NCBI RefSeq assembly: GCF_000299035.1
Contig: NZ_JH921517.1
Location: 113,317-177,316 of the forward strand
Origin: Bacillus bingmayongensis
GTDB lineage: Bacteria; Bacillota; Bacilli; Bacillales; Bacillaceae_G
Reading direction: 5' to 3'
DNA length: 64,000 nucleotides
The translations under genes and the position numbers were made by a program. The notes under the pieces are model-generated. The model saw nothing but the letters and a program-made list of their open reading frames with translations. It was not told the DNA's origin and ran no database searches. Within the stretch, counting starts at the first letter, position 1. Each line of letters begins with the position of its first letter. Positions 32,194 to 41,845 of this stretch are shown here, piece by piece.

Positions 32194-33252
32194 TTGAAGA
32201 ATCTTAAAATTATTTGGATCTATCGATTAGGGTTATTGTTATTAGTGTTTCTGTGTTTGTTCGTCTTCTTAAAAATCCAACCATTATGGGCGCCGATTAT
32301 ATTTGTTTTTAAAGTAGCAGTTACCCCATTTTTTATTGCTTGTTTCATTGCGTATTTACTGCATCCCTTAATTGAAAAATTACATAAAGAAGGGATGCCA
32401 CGTACACTTGCTATTTTGCTTATTTATATTCTCTTTTTTGGTGGTCTCGGATATGGGGTCTATAAAGGAACACCGGTTGTTATTGCGCAGCTGCAAGAAA
32501 TCAATAAGCAATTCCCTCAGTTTATGAAAATGTATGATTCGTGGATGGATGGTGTGACAGAACAGACGGACAATTTTCCATCGTTTATTCATGAGAAAGT
32601 AAAGCAAATTTTTGTCGGTATTGAAATGAAGATACAAGCACTTTTAAATAAAGTGATGAGTACAGCGCGTGGTGTACTGGATTCATTGCTCATCATTTTC
32701 TTAATTCCGTTCATTGTATTTTACATATTAAAAGACTATGGAGAGTTTTATGATATTTTTTGGAAGCTTATTCCGAGTAAATGGCGTAGTACAGGGCAAG
32801 TATTAGCGAAGGAGATTGACAAGTCACTTGGAAGTTATATTCGAGGGCAACTATTTGTTTGTTTAGTTTTAGGTGGAGTGTCCGCTCTTTCATTTTGGTT
32901 TATCGGTATGAAGTATCCGCTATTACTAGGCATCATTGTTGGAGTTACTGATATAATCCCGTACTTTGGCCCTATTTTAGGAGCGATTCCGACATTGATG
33001 ATTGCAGCAACGGTATCCACAAATCTTTTTATTAAAGCGAGTATTGCACTTGCCATTTTACAATTTGTTGAAAGTAACATTTTATCTCCGTACATCGTTG
33101 GGAAATCGCTACGTATGCACCCGGTTGTTATTATGCTTGCATTACTTGTTGGAGGGGAAGTAGGTGGAATTGTAGGTCTTTTAATATCGGTGCCTATTTT
33201 AGCAGTGATTCGAACAGTAGTTGCTCATATAAAGCCACTCTGGAAACATTGA
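32194..33252 (+). CDS. AI-2E family transporter (YrrI-like)
   Basis: 352-residue polytopic membrane protein with about eight helices; blocks IIFLIPFIVFYILKDYGEFYD, GYIRGQLFV-like SYIRGQLFVCLVLGG, GITDIIPYFGP-like GVTDIIPYFGPILGAIP and HPVVIMLALLVGGEVGGIVGLLISVP are characteristic. Family members range from autoinducer-2 exporters to sodium/proton antiporters, so the substrate is open. TTG start after GAGGAGG. Its stop codon lies inside the -35 box of the alaS promoter. Confidence 0.9.
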   Translation: MKNLKIIWIYRLGLLLLVFLCLFVFLKIQPLWAPIIFVFKVAVTPFFIACFIAYLLHPLIEKLHKEGMPRTLAILLIYILFFGGLGYGVYKGTPVVIAQLQEINKQFPQFMKMYDSWMDGVTEQTDNFPSFIHEKVKQIFVGIEMKIQALLNKVMSTARGVLDSLLIIFLIPFIVFYILKDYGEFYDIFWKLIPSKWRSTGQVLAKEIDKSLGSYIRGQLFVCLVLGGVSALSFWFIGMKYPLLLGIIVGVTDIIPYFGPILGAIPTLMIAATVSTNLFIKASIALAILQFVESNILSPYIVGKSLRMHPVVIMLALLVGGEVGGIVGLLISVPILAVIRTVVAHIKPLWKH

Positions 33253-33277
33253 CAAATGGAAACGGATTCGCTACAAT
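33249..33277 (+). promoter_or_regulatory. Sigma-A promoter of alaS
   Basis: Perfect TTGACA (33249-33254) overlapping the upstream stop codon, 17-base spacer, TACAAT (33272-33277). Confidence 0.85.
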
Positions 33278-33339
33278 TTTGGCATATAGTATAAACTCAT
33301 ATAAGTTTATAGAGTACAATATAATATATAAGATTTGAA

Positions 33340-33572
33340 ATTGATGACGGAACGAGTATGTTACAGCCCATTTCCAGAGAGAAGCTTCCATCGGCTGAAA
33401 GAGGCTTTAAATGAAGGGTGACAGAACGCTAATCCTGAGAGCAGCTAATCCCTGCCGTCTTGCCACGTTACGGCGCCATGAGGTGATGAACCGATATGTA
33501 GACCGGTTCATAATTAGGGTGGTATCGCGAGTTAACTCTCGTCCCTTTTATAGGGACGGGAGTTTTTTATAT
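33340..33572 (+). promoter_or_regulatory. T-box leader of alaS
   Basis: T-box sequence AGGGTGGTATCGCGAG at 33516-33531, then a terminator (33535-33570: ACTCTCGTCCC / GGGACGGGAGT, T6). Stem I shows the AG-rich CAGAGAGAAG and the specifier segment GAACGCTAATCC, where GCT (33428-33430) is an alanine codon. Uncharged tRNA-Ala should promote read-through into alaS. The leader start is near 33284 by the promoter. Confidence 0.92.
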
Positions 33573-33589
33573 TTAAGGAGGGAAATATG

Positions 33590-36232
33590 ATGAAACAATT
33601 AACAGGCGCACAAATTCGTCAAATGTTTTTAGACTTTTTCCAGGAAAAAGGGCATGCAATTGAACCAAGTGCATCATTAGTTCCACATGAGGATCCATCT
33701 CTTTTATGGATCAATAGTGGTGTAGCGACATTAAAGAAATACTTTGATGGCCGCGTAATCCCGCAAAACCCACGTATTACGAATGCACAAAAATCAATTC
33801 GTACAAATGATATTGAGAACGTCGGGAAAACAGCTCGTCACCATACATTCTTTGAAATGCTAGGAAACTTCTCAATTGGTGACTACTTTAAAGAAGAAGC
33901 AATTACATGGGCTTGGGAGTTCTTGACAAGCGACAAGTGGATTGGATTCGATAAAGAGTTATTATCTGTAACAATTCATCCAGAAGATGAAGAAGCATTT
34001 ACAATTTGGAATGAGAAAATGGGTGTTCCGAAAGAGCGCATCATTCGTTTAGAAGAAAACTTCTGGGATATTGGTGAAGGACCAAGTGGACCGAATACAG
34101 AAATATTCTATGACCGCGGTGAAGCTTACGGTAACGATTTTAGCGACCCAGAATTATATCCAGGCGGCGAAAATGAGCGTTACTTAGAAGTGTGGAACCT
34201 TGTATTCTCTCAATTTAACCATAATCCAGATGGCTCATATACGCCACTTCCTAAGAAAAACATCGATACAGGGATGGGTCTAGAACGTATGACATCTATC
34301 GTTCAAGATGTGCCTACAAACTTTGATACAGACCTATTCATGCCAATGATTGGTGCAACAGAATCAATCTCTGGTGAGAAGTATCGTGATGGCGATGTGG
34401 AGAAAGATATGGCATTTAAAGTAATCGCTGACCATATTCGTACTGTAACATTTGCTGTTGGTGATGGAGCTCTTCCTTCTAACGAAGGCCGTGGTTATGT
34501 ATTACGTCGTTTATTACGCCGCGCTGTTCGTTATGCGAAGAAATTAAACATTAACCGTCCATTCATGTATGAATTAGTACCAGTTGTTGGAGAAGTAATG
34601 AAAGACTTCTATCCAGAAGTTCTTGAAAAGAAAGACTTCATCGCACGTGTTGTGAAAAATGAAGAAGAGCGTTTCCATGAAACACTTCATGATGGCGAAG
34701 CAATTTTAGCGGAAGTGATTACAAAAGCGAAAGAAGAGAAAACAACTGTTATTTCTGGTGTGGATGCGTTCCGTCTATATGACACATACGGCTTCCCAAT
34801 TGAATTAACAGAAGAATATGCAGAAGAAGCTGGTATGACAGTTGATCATGTTGGTTTTGAAGCAGAGATGGAAAAACAACGTGAACGTGCACGCGCTGCT
34901 CGTCAAGACGTTGATTCTATGCAAGTTCAAGGCGGTGTACTTGGAGAAGTTAAAGTAGCGAGTGAATTTGTTGGCTATGGTACAGTTGCGACAGAAAGTA
35001 ATGTTGTTGCACTTGTGAAGAATGGTGAGTACACAGATAGCTTACAAGCAGGAGAAGAAGGACAATTAATGCTTGATGTAACACCATTCTACGCTGAGAG
35101 CGGTGGACAAATTGCAGACCGCGGTTACCTTCTTGCTGACGGTGTGAAAGTTCTTGTAAAAGACGTTCAAAAAGCACCAAATGGTCAAAACTTACACAAA
35201 GTGGTTGTAGAAGAAGGTACATTAACGAAAGAAGCAGCTGTAAAAGCTGTTATTGATACGAAAAACCGCAGCAGTGTTGTGAAAAACCATACAGCAACGC
35301 ACATTTTACACCAAGCATTAAAAGATGTACTTGGAACACATGTTAACCAAGCTGGTTCTCTTGTAACATCAGAACGTCTACGCTTTGACTTCTCTCACTT
35401 CGGTCAAGTACAAGCTGACGAATTAGAAAAAATTGAGCGTATTGTAAACGAAAAAATTTGGGAAAGTATTGATGTTGAGATTTCTCAAAAAGCAATTGAA
35501 GAAGCAAAAGAAATGGGTGCAATGGCATTATTCGGTGAAAAATACGGAGATGTTGTACGTGTTGTTCAAGTAGGCGATTACAGCTTAGAACTTTGTGGTG
35601 GTTGTCACGTTGATAACACAGCATCTATCGGTATTTTCAAAATTGTTGCTGAGTCTGGTATCGGAGCAGGAACACGCCGCATTGAGGCAGTAACTGGAAA
35701 ATCGGCATACGAATTAATGAATGATCAAGTAGGTTTATTAAAAGAAGCTGCGGGTAAAATGAAAACAAATCCAAAAGATATTTTAACAAGAGTAGACGGT
35801 CTATTTGCTGAAGTGAAACAACTTCAAAAAGAGAACGAATCTCTTGCTGCTAAATTAAGCAACATTGAAGCTGGCAACTTAACAGATTCGGTTGTTACAA
35901 TTGATGGAGTGAATGTATTAGCAACAAAAGTAAATGTTGCAGATATGAATAACTTACGTACAATGATGGATGACCTAAAGAATAAACTTGAGTCTGCGGT
36001 TGTTGTATTAGCAGCTGTAAACGATGATAAAGTGAATATTCTAGCAGGTGTAACGAAAGATTTAATCAGCCAAGGATACCATGCAGGTAAACTTGTGAAA
36101 GAAGTTGCTTCTCGTTGCGGTGGTGGCGGTGGTGGCCGTCCTGACATGGCTCAAGCAGGCGGTAAAAACCCAGCACAAGTGGATGAAGCTTTAGCATTTG
36201 TAGAAGAGTATGTTAAATCTGTTTCAAAATAA
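33590..36232 (+). CDS. alaS: Alanyl-tRNA synthetase
   Basis: Class II synthetase with editing activity. 880 residues from the second of two adjacent ATGs (33587, 33590); the second lies eight bases after AAGGAGG and gives the length I recall for B. cereus AlaS. Catalytic core to about 450, editing domain with [18 protein letters not shown] and [13 protein letters not shown], and a glycine-rich C-Ala domain ([18 protein letters not shown]). Monocistronic start under its own T-box; ireB follows. Confidence 0.97.
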   Translation: MKQLTGAQIRQMFLDFFQEKGHAIEPSASLVPHEDPSLLWINSGVATLKKYFDGRVIPQNPRITNAQKSIRTNDIENVGKTARHHTFFEMLGNFSIGDYFKEEAITWAWEFLTSDKWIGFDKELLSVTIHPEDEEAFTIWNEKMGVPKERIIRLEENFWDIGEGPSGPNTEIFYDRGEAYGNDFSDPELYPGGENERYLEVWNLVFSQFNHNPDGSYTPLPKKNIDTGMGLERMTSIVQDVPTNFDTDLFMPMIGATESISGEKYRDGDVEKDMAFKVIADHIRTVTFAVGDGALPSNEGRGYVLRRLLRRAVRYAKKLNINRPFMYELVPVVGEVMKDFYPEVLEKKDFIARVVKNEEERFHETLHDGEAILAEVITKAKEEKTTVISGVDAFRLYDTYGFPIELTEEYAEEAGMTVDHVGFEAEMEKQRERARAARQDVDSMQVQGGVLGEVKVASEFVGYGTVATESNVVALVKNGEYTDSLQAGEEGQLMLDVTPFYAESGGQIADRGYLLADGVKVLVKDVQKAPNGQNLHKVVVEEGTLTKEAAVKAVIDTKNRSSVVKNHTATHILHQALKDVLGTHVNQAGSLVTSERLRFDFSHFGQVQADELEKIERIVNEKIWESIDVEISQKAIEEAKEMGAMALFGEKYGDVVRVVQVGDYSLELCGGCHVDNTASIGIFKIVAESGIGAGTRRIEAVTGKSAYELMNDQVGLLKEAAGKMKTNPKDILTRVDGLFAEVKQLQKENESLAAKLSNIEAGNLTDSVVTIDGVNVLATKVNVADMNNLRTMMDDLKNKLESAVVVLAAVNDDKVNILAGVTKDLISQGYHAGKLVKEVASRCGGGGGGRPDMAQAGGKNPAQVDEALAFVEEYVKSVSK

Positions 36233-36253
36233 AGAGAGAGTAGTGTACAATAG

Positions 36254-36280
36254 TAGGGAGAGGAGAAATTCTTCTCCCTA
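36254..36280 (+). other. Hairpin between alaS and ireB
   Basis: TAGGGAGAGGA / TTCTTCTCCCTA pair with one mismatch-type interruption and an AAA loop, with no U-tract. It may be a processing or stability element rather than a terminator. Confidence 0.4.
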
Positions 36281-36310
36281 TACTTACTACTTATAAGTGA
36301 GGTGCTTAAA

Positions 36311-36577
36311 ATGGACGGTTTTGATAAAACAATGAAGTTTAACTTTCAAGATGAAAAACAGAGTGTCCATGTAAATGATGTACTTTTAACTGTGTATGAT
36401 GCACTTCAAGAAAAAGGCTATAATCCGATTAACCAAATTGTCGGTTATTTATTAAGTGGAGACCCAGCATACATACCTCGTCATAAAGATGCACGAAACA
36501 TTATCCGTAAGCTAGAACGTGATGAACTGATTGAAGAGCTTGTGAAGTCTTATTTGAAACAACATCGTGAGGAGTAG
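36311..36577 (+). CDS. ireB: IreB family regulatory phosphoprotein
   Basis: 88 residues from the ATG at 36311 (after GTGAGGTG). Family UPF0297 (YrzL): [15 protein letters not shown]..., [43 protein letters not shown]. In enterococci IreB is phosphorylated by the PASTA kinase IreK and influences cephalosporin resistance; here that role is inferred. ruvX starts three bases after its stop. Confidence 0.93.
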   Translation: MDGFDKTMKFNFQDEKQSVHVNDVLLTVYDALQEKGYNPINQIVGYLLSGDPAYIPRHKDARNIIRKLERDELIEELVKSYLKQHREE

Positions 36578-36580
36578 TTT

Positions 36581-36994
36581 ATGCGGATATTAGGTTTAGA
36601 TGTTGGTACAAAAACAGTCGGTGTTGCGATTAGCGACGAAATGGGCTGGACAGCACAAGGCTTAGAAACGATTAAAATCAATGAAGAACGAGAAATTTTT
36701 GGTTTTGATCGGGTTTCTGAGTTAGTAAAACAGTACAATGTGGACAAGATAGTAGTAGGATTGCCGAAGAACATGAATGGTACGATTGGTCCACGTGGCG
36801 AAGCGTGTCAGCAATATGCAGAGAGCTTACGAGAACTTCTGCAACTAGAAGTTATACTGTGGGACGAGCGTCTGTCAACAATGGCAGCCGAACGTCTTCT
36901 CATTTCGGCTGATGTAAGTCGAAAGAAGCGAAAGCAAGTTATCGATAAGATGGCTGCAGTCGTGATTTTACAAGGATATTTAGATAGTAAATAA
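36581..36994 (+). CDS. ruvX: Holliday junction resolvase-like RuvX (YqgF)
   Basis: 137-residue RNase H-fold protein: [19 protein letters not shown] at the N-terminus, [23 protein letters not shown] in the middle and [15 protein letters not shown] towards the C-terminus, including the acidic catalytic residues. Acts in pre-16S rRNA processing and possibly recombination. Its ribosome site GAGGAG lies within the end of ireB. Confidence 0.95.
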   Translation: MRILGLDVGTKTVGVAISDEMGWTAQGLETIKINEEREIFGFDRVSELVKQYNVDKIVVGLPKNMNGTIGPRGEACQQYAESLRELLQLEVILWDERLSTMAAERLLISADVSRKKRKQVIDKMAAVVILQGYLDSK

Positions 36995-37006
36995 GAGGTG
37001 ACCAAA

Positions 37007-37291
37007 ATGGAAGAAAATCAAATTACAATTGTAGACGAAAAAGGAAACGAACATTTATGTGAAATTATTTTCACTTTTGATGCTGAAAAATTTGGCAAAA
37101 AATCTTATGTAGTCTTCTCTCCAATCGGTGAAGTTGACGAAGATGGTGACCAAATTTATGACGCAATGGCATATGAGCAAAACGAAGAAGAGTCAGGTGG
37201 AACATTACTTCCAATCGAATCTGAAGAAGAGTGGGAAATGGTACAAGAAATGTTTAACACGCTTGCTGAAGAAGAAGAGGACGAAGAGTAA
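37007..37291 (+). CDS. DUF1292 family protein (YrzB-like)
   Basis: 94 residues, strongly acidic (tail LAEEEEDEE). MEENQITIVDEKGNEHLCEIIFTFD and YVVFSPIGEVDEDGDQIYDAMAYE are the DUF1292 blocks. The ATG at 37007 follows AGAGGTG. Function unknown; the ireB-ruvX-DUF1292 trio after alaS is widely conserved in Bacilli, and a terminator follows. Confidence 0.92.
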   Translation: MEENQITIVDEKGNEHLCEIIFTFDAEKFGKKSYVVFSPIGEVDEDGDQIYDAMAYEQNEEESGGTLLPIESEEEWEMVQEMFNTLAEEEEDEE

Positions 37292-37299
37292 TTTAGGTG

Positions 37300-37336
37300 A
37301 AAAAGATGGGCTGTACATGCAGTCCATCTTTTTTTG
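37300..37336 (+). terminator. Terminator after the DUF1292 gene
   Basis: AAAGATGG / CCATCTTT outer stem with an inner CTG/CAG, TACATG loop and T-rich tail. Confidence 0.85.
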
Positions 37337-37412
37337 TATTCTTGTGCAAAATGACAGATTTTTTGTCGAAACTACATAATTATTTATAGTATAATGAGAC
37401 GGATTATATAAA

Positions 37413-37565
37413 GTGAAACTTCCATCAGTGGGGTTTTCTGCATCCCACACTGATGGTTAGTTGAACCAATCGGGCTTTTACGGGCAGTTATCCCCCACCT
37501 ATCTTCCTCGTTTTTCTCTGAATCTTGAGGTGGGGGGCTTACTACCCGTTAATGCGGGATAAAAT
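37413..37565 (+). repeat. Full-length interspersed repeat, two hairpins (bcr-like)
   Basis: About 150 bases. Hairpin one: CCATCAGTGGGG (37422-37433) with CCC-A-CACTGATGG (37444-37456). Hairpin two: CGGGCAGTTATCCCCCACC paired with GGTGGGGGGCTTACTACCCG, ending AATGCGGGATAAAA. It lies in the 373-base gap between the DUF1292 gene and mltG. The right-hand hairpin recurs, diverged, at 28831-28908 and in short form at 6953-6996. It looks like the small bcr repeats known from B. cereus-group genomes; the exact class was not assigned. Confidence 0.65.
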
Positions 37566-37664
37566 AAAAAAACTATCTGCAAATGAATGAGTTTTGCTTT
37601 GGGTTTGTAGGGCATTGTATAGAGGAAGTACATATGGTCTACAATGGAATAAGGAGGAAGAATT

Positions 37665-38735
37665 TTGATAGAGAATCAAGTAAAGAAGAAGCGTAGACGT
37701 GGTTTCCTAATTGCAGTTATTGCGCTACTCGTAGTATGCGGGTCAGTCTATGTGTACATTTCATCTGCGTTACAGCCAGTTGATAGCGGGAATAAAAAAG
37801 AGATTGAAGTAGAGATTCCAAAAGGTTCATCTACAAGTAAAATCGGAGAAATTTTAGAAGAAAAAGGCGCTATTAAAAACGGTACAGTATTTAGCTTCTA
37901 TGCAAAAGCTAAATCGGAAAAATTGCAAGCAGGTACATATTTATTGAATTCGTCAATGAATGTGGATGATGTAATGGAACAAATGTCATCAGGTAAAGTA
38001 CATCGCCCAGTTGCTTATAAACTGACGATTAAAGAAGGTTCGCAAGTTGTTGAAATTGCCGATATCATTGCGAAAGAACTGAAATGGAATAAAGATGATG
38101 TAGTGCGTCAATTAAACGATAAGGCATTTATTCAAAAGATGCAGCAAAAGTACCCAGTATTACTAACAAATAAAATTTTCGATGGCAATATTAAATATCC
38201 ATTAGAAGGCTATTTATATCCAGCGACGTACTCTTTCTATAAAAAAGATACAACTTTGGAGGAAATTGTAACGCCGATGCTTGAGAAAACAAATGCACTC
38301 ATTGTTCAAAATGAGGCGACAATGAAAGAAAAACAACTGGACGTCCATCAGTTGCTAACATTATCTTCTTTAATTGAGGAAGAGGCGACTGGGTTTACAG
38401 ATCGTCAAAAAATATCCAGCGTGTTCTATAATCGTTTAGCGAAAGGGATGCCGTTGCAAACAGATCCGACAGTATTATATGCACTTGGAAAGCATAAACA
38501 ACGTGTGTTATATGAGGATTTAAAAGTAAATTCGCCTTATAATACGTATGTTGTAAAAGGATTACCTGTTGGACCGATTGCAAATTCTGGAAAACACTCT
38601 GTGCAAGCAGCATTAGAACCTTCCAAAACAGATTATTACTATTTCCTAGCAGCACCAAGCGGTGAAGTGTATTATGCGAAAACGTTAGAAGAACATAATG
38701 CATTAAAACAAAAATATATTACACAAAAGAAATGA
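37665..38735 (+). CDS. mltG: Endolytic peptidoglycan transglycosylase MltG
   Basis: Membrane-anchored enzyme that cuts nascent glycan strands (YceG domain). 356 residues; basic N-terminus KKKRRRG, one transmembrane helix (about 14-32), a LysM-like module, then the YceG core with LSSLIEEEATGFTDRQKISSVFYNRLAKGMPLQTDPTVLYALG containing the catalytic glutamate, and SPYNTYVVKGLPVGPIANSGK. TTG start after AAGGAGGAAGAA. Confidence 0.95.
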   Translation: MIENQVKKKRRRGFLIAVIALLVVCGSVYVYISSALQPVDSGNKKEIEVEIPKGSSTSKIGEILEEKGAIKNGTVFSFYAKAKSEKLQAGTYLLNSSMNVDDVMEQMSSGKVHRPVAYKLTIKEGSQVVEIADIIAKELKWNKDDVVRQLNDKAFIQKMQQKYPVLLTNKIFDGNIKYPLEGYLYPATYSFYKKDTTLEEIVTPMLEKTNALIVQNEATMKEKQLDVHQLLTLSSLIEEEATGFTDRQKISSVFYNRLAKGMPLQTDPTVLYALGKHKQRVLYEDLKVNSPYNTYVVKGLPVGPIANSGKHSVQAALEPSKTDYYYFLAAPSGEVYYAKTLEEHNALKQKYITQKK

Positions 38736-38742
38736 AAATAGG

Positions 38743-38777
38743 AGGGAGAGCGAAAAGGGTCGCATATCCCTCTTTTT
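38743..38777 (+). terminator. Terminator after mltG
   Basis: GAGGGA-GA-GCGA / TCGC-ATA-TCCCTC composite stem followed by T6. Confidence 0.8.
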
Positions 38778-38839
38778 TGTGGTAAAATATATCGGGTTAA
38801 AAACTGGCAGAAGAATCGTTTTTAATATCAAAACGGGAC

Positions 38840-38866
38840 GTACAAGCTAAGGGGGAAGCTGGCTTG
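38840..38866 (+). other. Hairpin with T-rich tail in the trmR leader
   Basis: ACAAGC / GCTTGT around a purine-rich loop, followed by ATTTTTATT, about 85 bases before trmR and after the mltG terminator. Could be an attenuator or a second terminator; no alternative pairing was found. Confidence 0.35.
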
Positions 38867-38950
38867 TATTTTTATTGCATTCTATGTGTGAAAAGACAAA
38901 GACTGACACGTCATAGAGGCACTTCTCCATGTAAATAAGGAGGACCATTT

Positions 38951-39592
38951 ATGGAGGATGCAGTTAACGAGTACCTATTATCATTTATTGATCCAAAAGA
39001 TGAACTTATTCTTGAAATGGAAAAGTATGCAAGCGAAAATCATGTGCCAATTATGGATCGCCTTGGAATGGAATTTATGTTGCAATTTTTACGTTTAATT
39101 GAACCGACAAGCATATTAGAGCTTGGAACAGCAATTGGTTATTCTAGTATTCGTATGATGCAGGCTATTCCAAATTCACGAATTGTGACAGTAGAACGCA
39201 ATAGCGATCGATATGAAAAAGCACTTGAATATATAGAGCGTTCTCCTGTAAAAGAACGTATTTCCGTTATTTATGGTGATGCATTAGAAACAGGCGAACA
39301 AGTGAAAGAACATGGAACATTTGATGTTATTTTTATTGATGCTGCAAAAGGACAATATCGTCGCTTTTTTGACTTATATGAGCCGTTATTAAATCCGGGT
39401 GGTGTCATTATTTCAGATAATGTTATGTATCACGGACTTGTAACGACGAAAGAGAAAATCGAAAATAGACGTACGCGTGGTTTGATTCGTCGTATTAAGA
39501 CGTACAATGAATGGCTTATGAACCATGAAGGATATGATACAACCATTTTCCCAATTGGTGACGGAGTAGCCGTGAGTAAAAAGAGAGGGTGA
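38951..39592 (+). CDS. trmR: tRNA 5-hydroxyuridine methyltransferase TrmR (YrrM)
   Basis: SAM-dependent O-methyltransferase that turns ho5U34 into mo5U34 in tRNA. 213 residues. SAM motif ILELGTAIGYSSIRM (about 57-71), metal/acid motif DVIFIDAAKGQYRRFF, then GGVIISDNVMYHG. Catechol-OMT-like fold. yrrN follows after seven bases, so writer and hydroxylation genes are together. Assignment to TrmR rests on the yrrMNO arrangement. Confidence 0.92.
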   Translation: MEDAVNEYLLSFIDPKDELILEMEKYASENHVPIMDRLGMEFMLQFLRLIEPTSILELGTAIGYSSIRMMQAIPNSRIVTVERNSDRYEKALEYIERSPVKERISVIYGDALETGEQVKEHGTFDVIFIDAAKGQYRRFFDLYEPLLNPGGVIISDNVMYHGLVTTKEKIENRRTRGLIRRIKTYNEWLMNHEGYDTTIFPIGDGVAVSKKRG

Positions 39593-39599
39593 CAAAGGT

Positions 39600-40529
39600 A
39601 TGAAAAAACCTGAATTGTTAGTAACGCCAAGAGCGGTGGTGGATATTGAACCTCTTGCAAAGGCAGGGGCAAGTGCAGTAATGATCGGTGAACAAAAGTT
39701 TGGTTTACGTTTAGCAGGGGAATTCTCACGTGATGATGTGAAACAAGCTGTGAACATTGCGCATGAAAATGGTATGAAAGTATACGTAGCGATGAACGCT
39801 ATGTTCCATAATGACAAAGTAGAAGAATTAAAAGACTACGTTGCATTCCTGCAAGAAGTACATGTAGATGCAGTTGTCTTTGGAGATCCAGCAGTATTAA
39901 TGACTGTACGTGAAGTAGCACCAAACATGCAAATGCACTGGAATACAGAAACAACAGCAACAAACTGGTTCACATGTAACTATTGGGGCCGAAAAGGCGC
40001 AAAACGTGCTGTGCTTGCACGTGAATTGAGCTTAGATGAAGTTGTTGAATTAAAAGAAAACGCTGAAGTTGAAGTAGAAGTACAAATTCACGGTATGACA
40101 TGTATGTTCCAATCAAAACGTTCATTAGTAGGAAACTACTTTGAGTATCAAGATCGTAATCTGGAGATTGAGAAGAAAAAGCATGAAGAGAATATGTTCT
40201 TACATGATCCAGAGCGTAATAACAAATATCCAATTTATGAGGATGAAAATGGTACCCATATTATGAGCCCAAATGATATTTGTTTCATTGATGAGTTAGA
40301 TGAACTGATCGATGCTGAAATTGATAGCTTGAAAATTGACGGTGTGTTAAAAAGCTCTGAATACATTATTGAAGTGACAAAGAAATATCGTAAAGCTATT
40401 GATTTATGTGCAGAAGATCGCGATGCGTATTATGACGTGAAAGACGATTTATATAAAGAGATAGAAGAAATACAACCAGTAAATCGTCCGTTAGATACAG
40501 GATTTTTCTTTAAAGAAACGGTTTACTAA
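39600..40529 (+). CDS. yrrN: U32 family tRNA hydroxylation subunit YrrN (TrhP-type)
   Basis: 309 residues of the peptidase U32 family. Where YrrO has GAMCIAYSGRCTLSNH and the CCQSC cluster, this protein reads GMTCMFQSKRSLVGNYF and lacks the cysteine cluster. It is therefore likely the non-Fe-S partner in a YrrN-YrrO pair. In B. subtilis yrrN/yrrO act in prephenate-dependent 5-hydroxylation of tRNA U34. AGAGGGTGACAAAGGT precedes the ATG. Confidence 0.9.
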   Translation: MKKPELLVTPRAVVDIEPLAKAGASAVMIGEQKFGLRLAGEFSRDDVKQAVNIAHENGMKVYVAMNAMFHNDKVEELKDYVAFLQEVHVDAVVFGDPAVLMTVREVAPNMQMHWNTETTATNWFTCNYWGRKGAKRAVLARELSLDEVVELKENAEVEVEVQIHGMTCMFQSKRSLVGNYFEYQDRNLEIEKKKHEENMFLHDPERNNKYPIYEDENGTHIMSPNDICFIDELDELIDAEIDSLKIDGVLKSSEYIIEVTKKYRKAIDLCAEDRDAYYDVKDDLYKEIEEIQPVNRPLDTGFFFKETVY

Positions 40530-40547
40530 ACGAGGAGGGTGTAGGAT

Positions 40548-41828
40548 ATGACTGTACAAGAAATTTCACGAGTAATCGATGGAAAACGCGTTATTGTGAA
40601 AAAACCTGAACTGTTAATCCCTGCAGGTAATTTAGAGAAATTAAAAGTAGCTATTCATTACGGTGCAGATGCTGTATATTTAGGTGGACAAGAATTCGGC
40701 CTTCGTTCAAATGCAGGGAACTTTACGCTAGAAGAAATGGCAGAAGGCGTAGAATTTGCAAAGAAATATGGTGCGAAAATATATGTAACAACAAATATTT
40801 TTGCACATAACGAAAACATGGATGGATTAGAAGATTATTTAAGAGGGATTGAAAAAGCTGGTGTAACAGGTATTATTGTTGCAGACCCGCTTATTATTGA
40901 GACGTGTAAACGTGTAGCACCTTCTGTTGAAGTACATTTAAGTACACAGCAGTCTCTATCTAACTGGAAAGCAGCGCAGTATTGGAAAGAAGAAGGTTTA
41001 CATCGTCTTGTATTAGCCCGTGAAGTCGGCTATGAAGAAATGAAGGAAATTAAAGAAAACGTTGATATTGAAATTGAAGCGTTCGTCCATGGGGCAATGT
41101 GTATTGCATACTCTGGAAGATGTACATTAAGTAACCATATGACAGCACGTGACTCAAACCGTGGTGGTTGTTGTCAGTCTTGTCGTTGGGATTATGACTT
41201 AGTTCAAACAGTATCACAACATAAAGAAGCAGAAGAACTTCCTTTATTCCAAGAAGGCGATGCACACTTTGCAATGAGTCCAAAAGACTTAAACTTGATC
41301 CTTTCGATTCCGAAAATGATCGAAATTGGAATTGACAGCTTGAAGGTTGAAGGACGCATGAAATCTATCCATTACGTAGCAACAGTAGCAACTGTATACC
41401 GCAAAGTAATTGATGCGTATTGCGCGGATCCTGATAACTTTGAGTTTAAACAAGAATGGTTAGACGAGCTTGATAAATGTGCAAATCGTGATACAGCTCC
41501 TGCATTCTTTGAAGGAGTTCCAGGATATCAAGAACAAATGTATGGAAATCATAGTAAGAAAACAACGTATGATTTTGCTGGTTTAGTGTTAGATTATAAT
41601 GAAGAAACAGGCATTGTCACAATCGAACAACGTAACTACTTCAAACCAGGACATGAAGTTGAGTTCTTTGGACCAGAAATAGAAAACTTTACACAAACGG
41701 TGGAGAAAATTTGGGATGAGGATGGAAACGAATTAGATGCAGCGAGACATCCGTTGCAAATCGTGAAATTCAAAGTGGATCAACCAGTGTATGTGAATAA
41801 TATGATGCGCAAAAGCATACATCAATAA
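40548..41828 (+). CDS. yrrO: U32 family tRNA hydroxylation subunit YrrO (TrhP-type)
   Basis: 426 residues of the U32 family with intact cysteines: AMCIAYSGRC and RGGCCQSCRWDYD, the likely Fe-S ligands. N-terminal TIM-barrel-like part has KPELLIPAGNLEKLKVAIHYGADAVYLGG. Partner of YrrN for making ho5U34, the substrate of TrmR. GAGGAGGGTGTAGGAT precedes the ATG; udk follows 17 bases on. Confidence 0.93.
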   Translation: MTVQEISRVIDGKRVIVKKPELLIPAGNLEKLKVAIHYGADAVYLGGQEFGLRSNAGNFTLEEMAEGVEFAKKYGAKIYVTTNIFAHNENMDGLEDYLRGIEKAGVTGIIVADPLIIETCKRVAPSVEVHLSTQQSLSNWKAAQYWKEEGLHRLVLAREVGYEEMKEIKENVDIEIEAFVHGAMCIAYSGRCTLSNHMTARDSNRGGCCQSCRWDYDLVQTVSQHKEAEELPLFQEGDAHFAMSPKDLNLILSIPKMIEIGIDSLKVEGRMKSIHYVATVATVYRKVIDAYCADPDNFEFKQEWLDELDKCANRDTAPAFFEGVPGYQEQMYGNHSKKTTYDFAGLVLDYNEETGIVTIEQRNYFKPGHEVEFFGPEIENFTQTVEKIWDEDGNELDAARHPLQIVKFKVDQPVYVNNMMRKSIHQ

Positions 41829-41845
41829 GAAAGAGTGGTAGTTGA

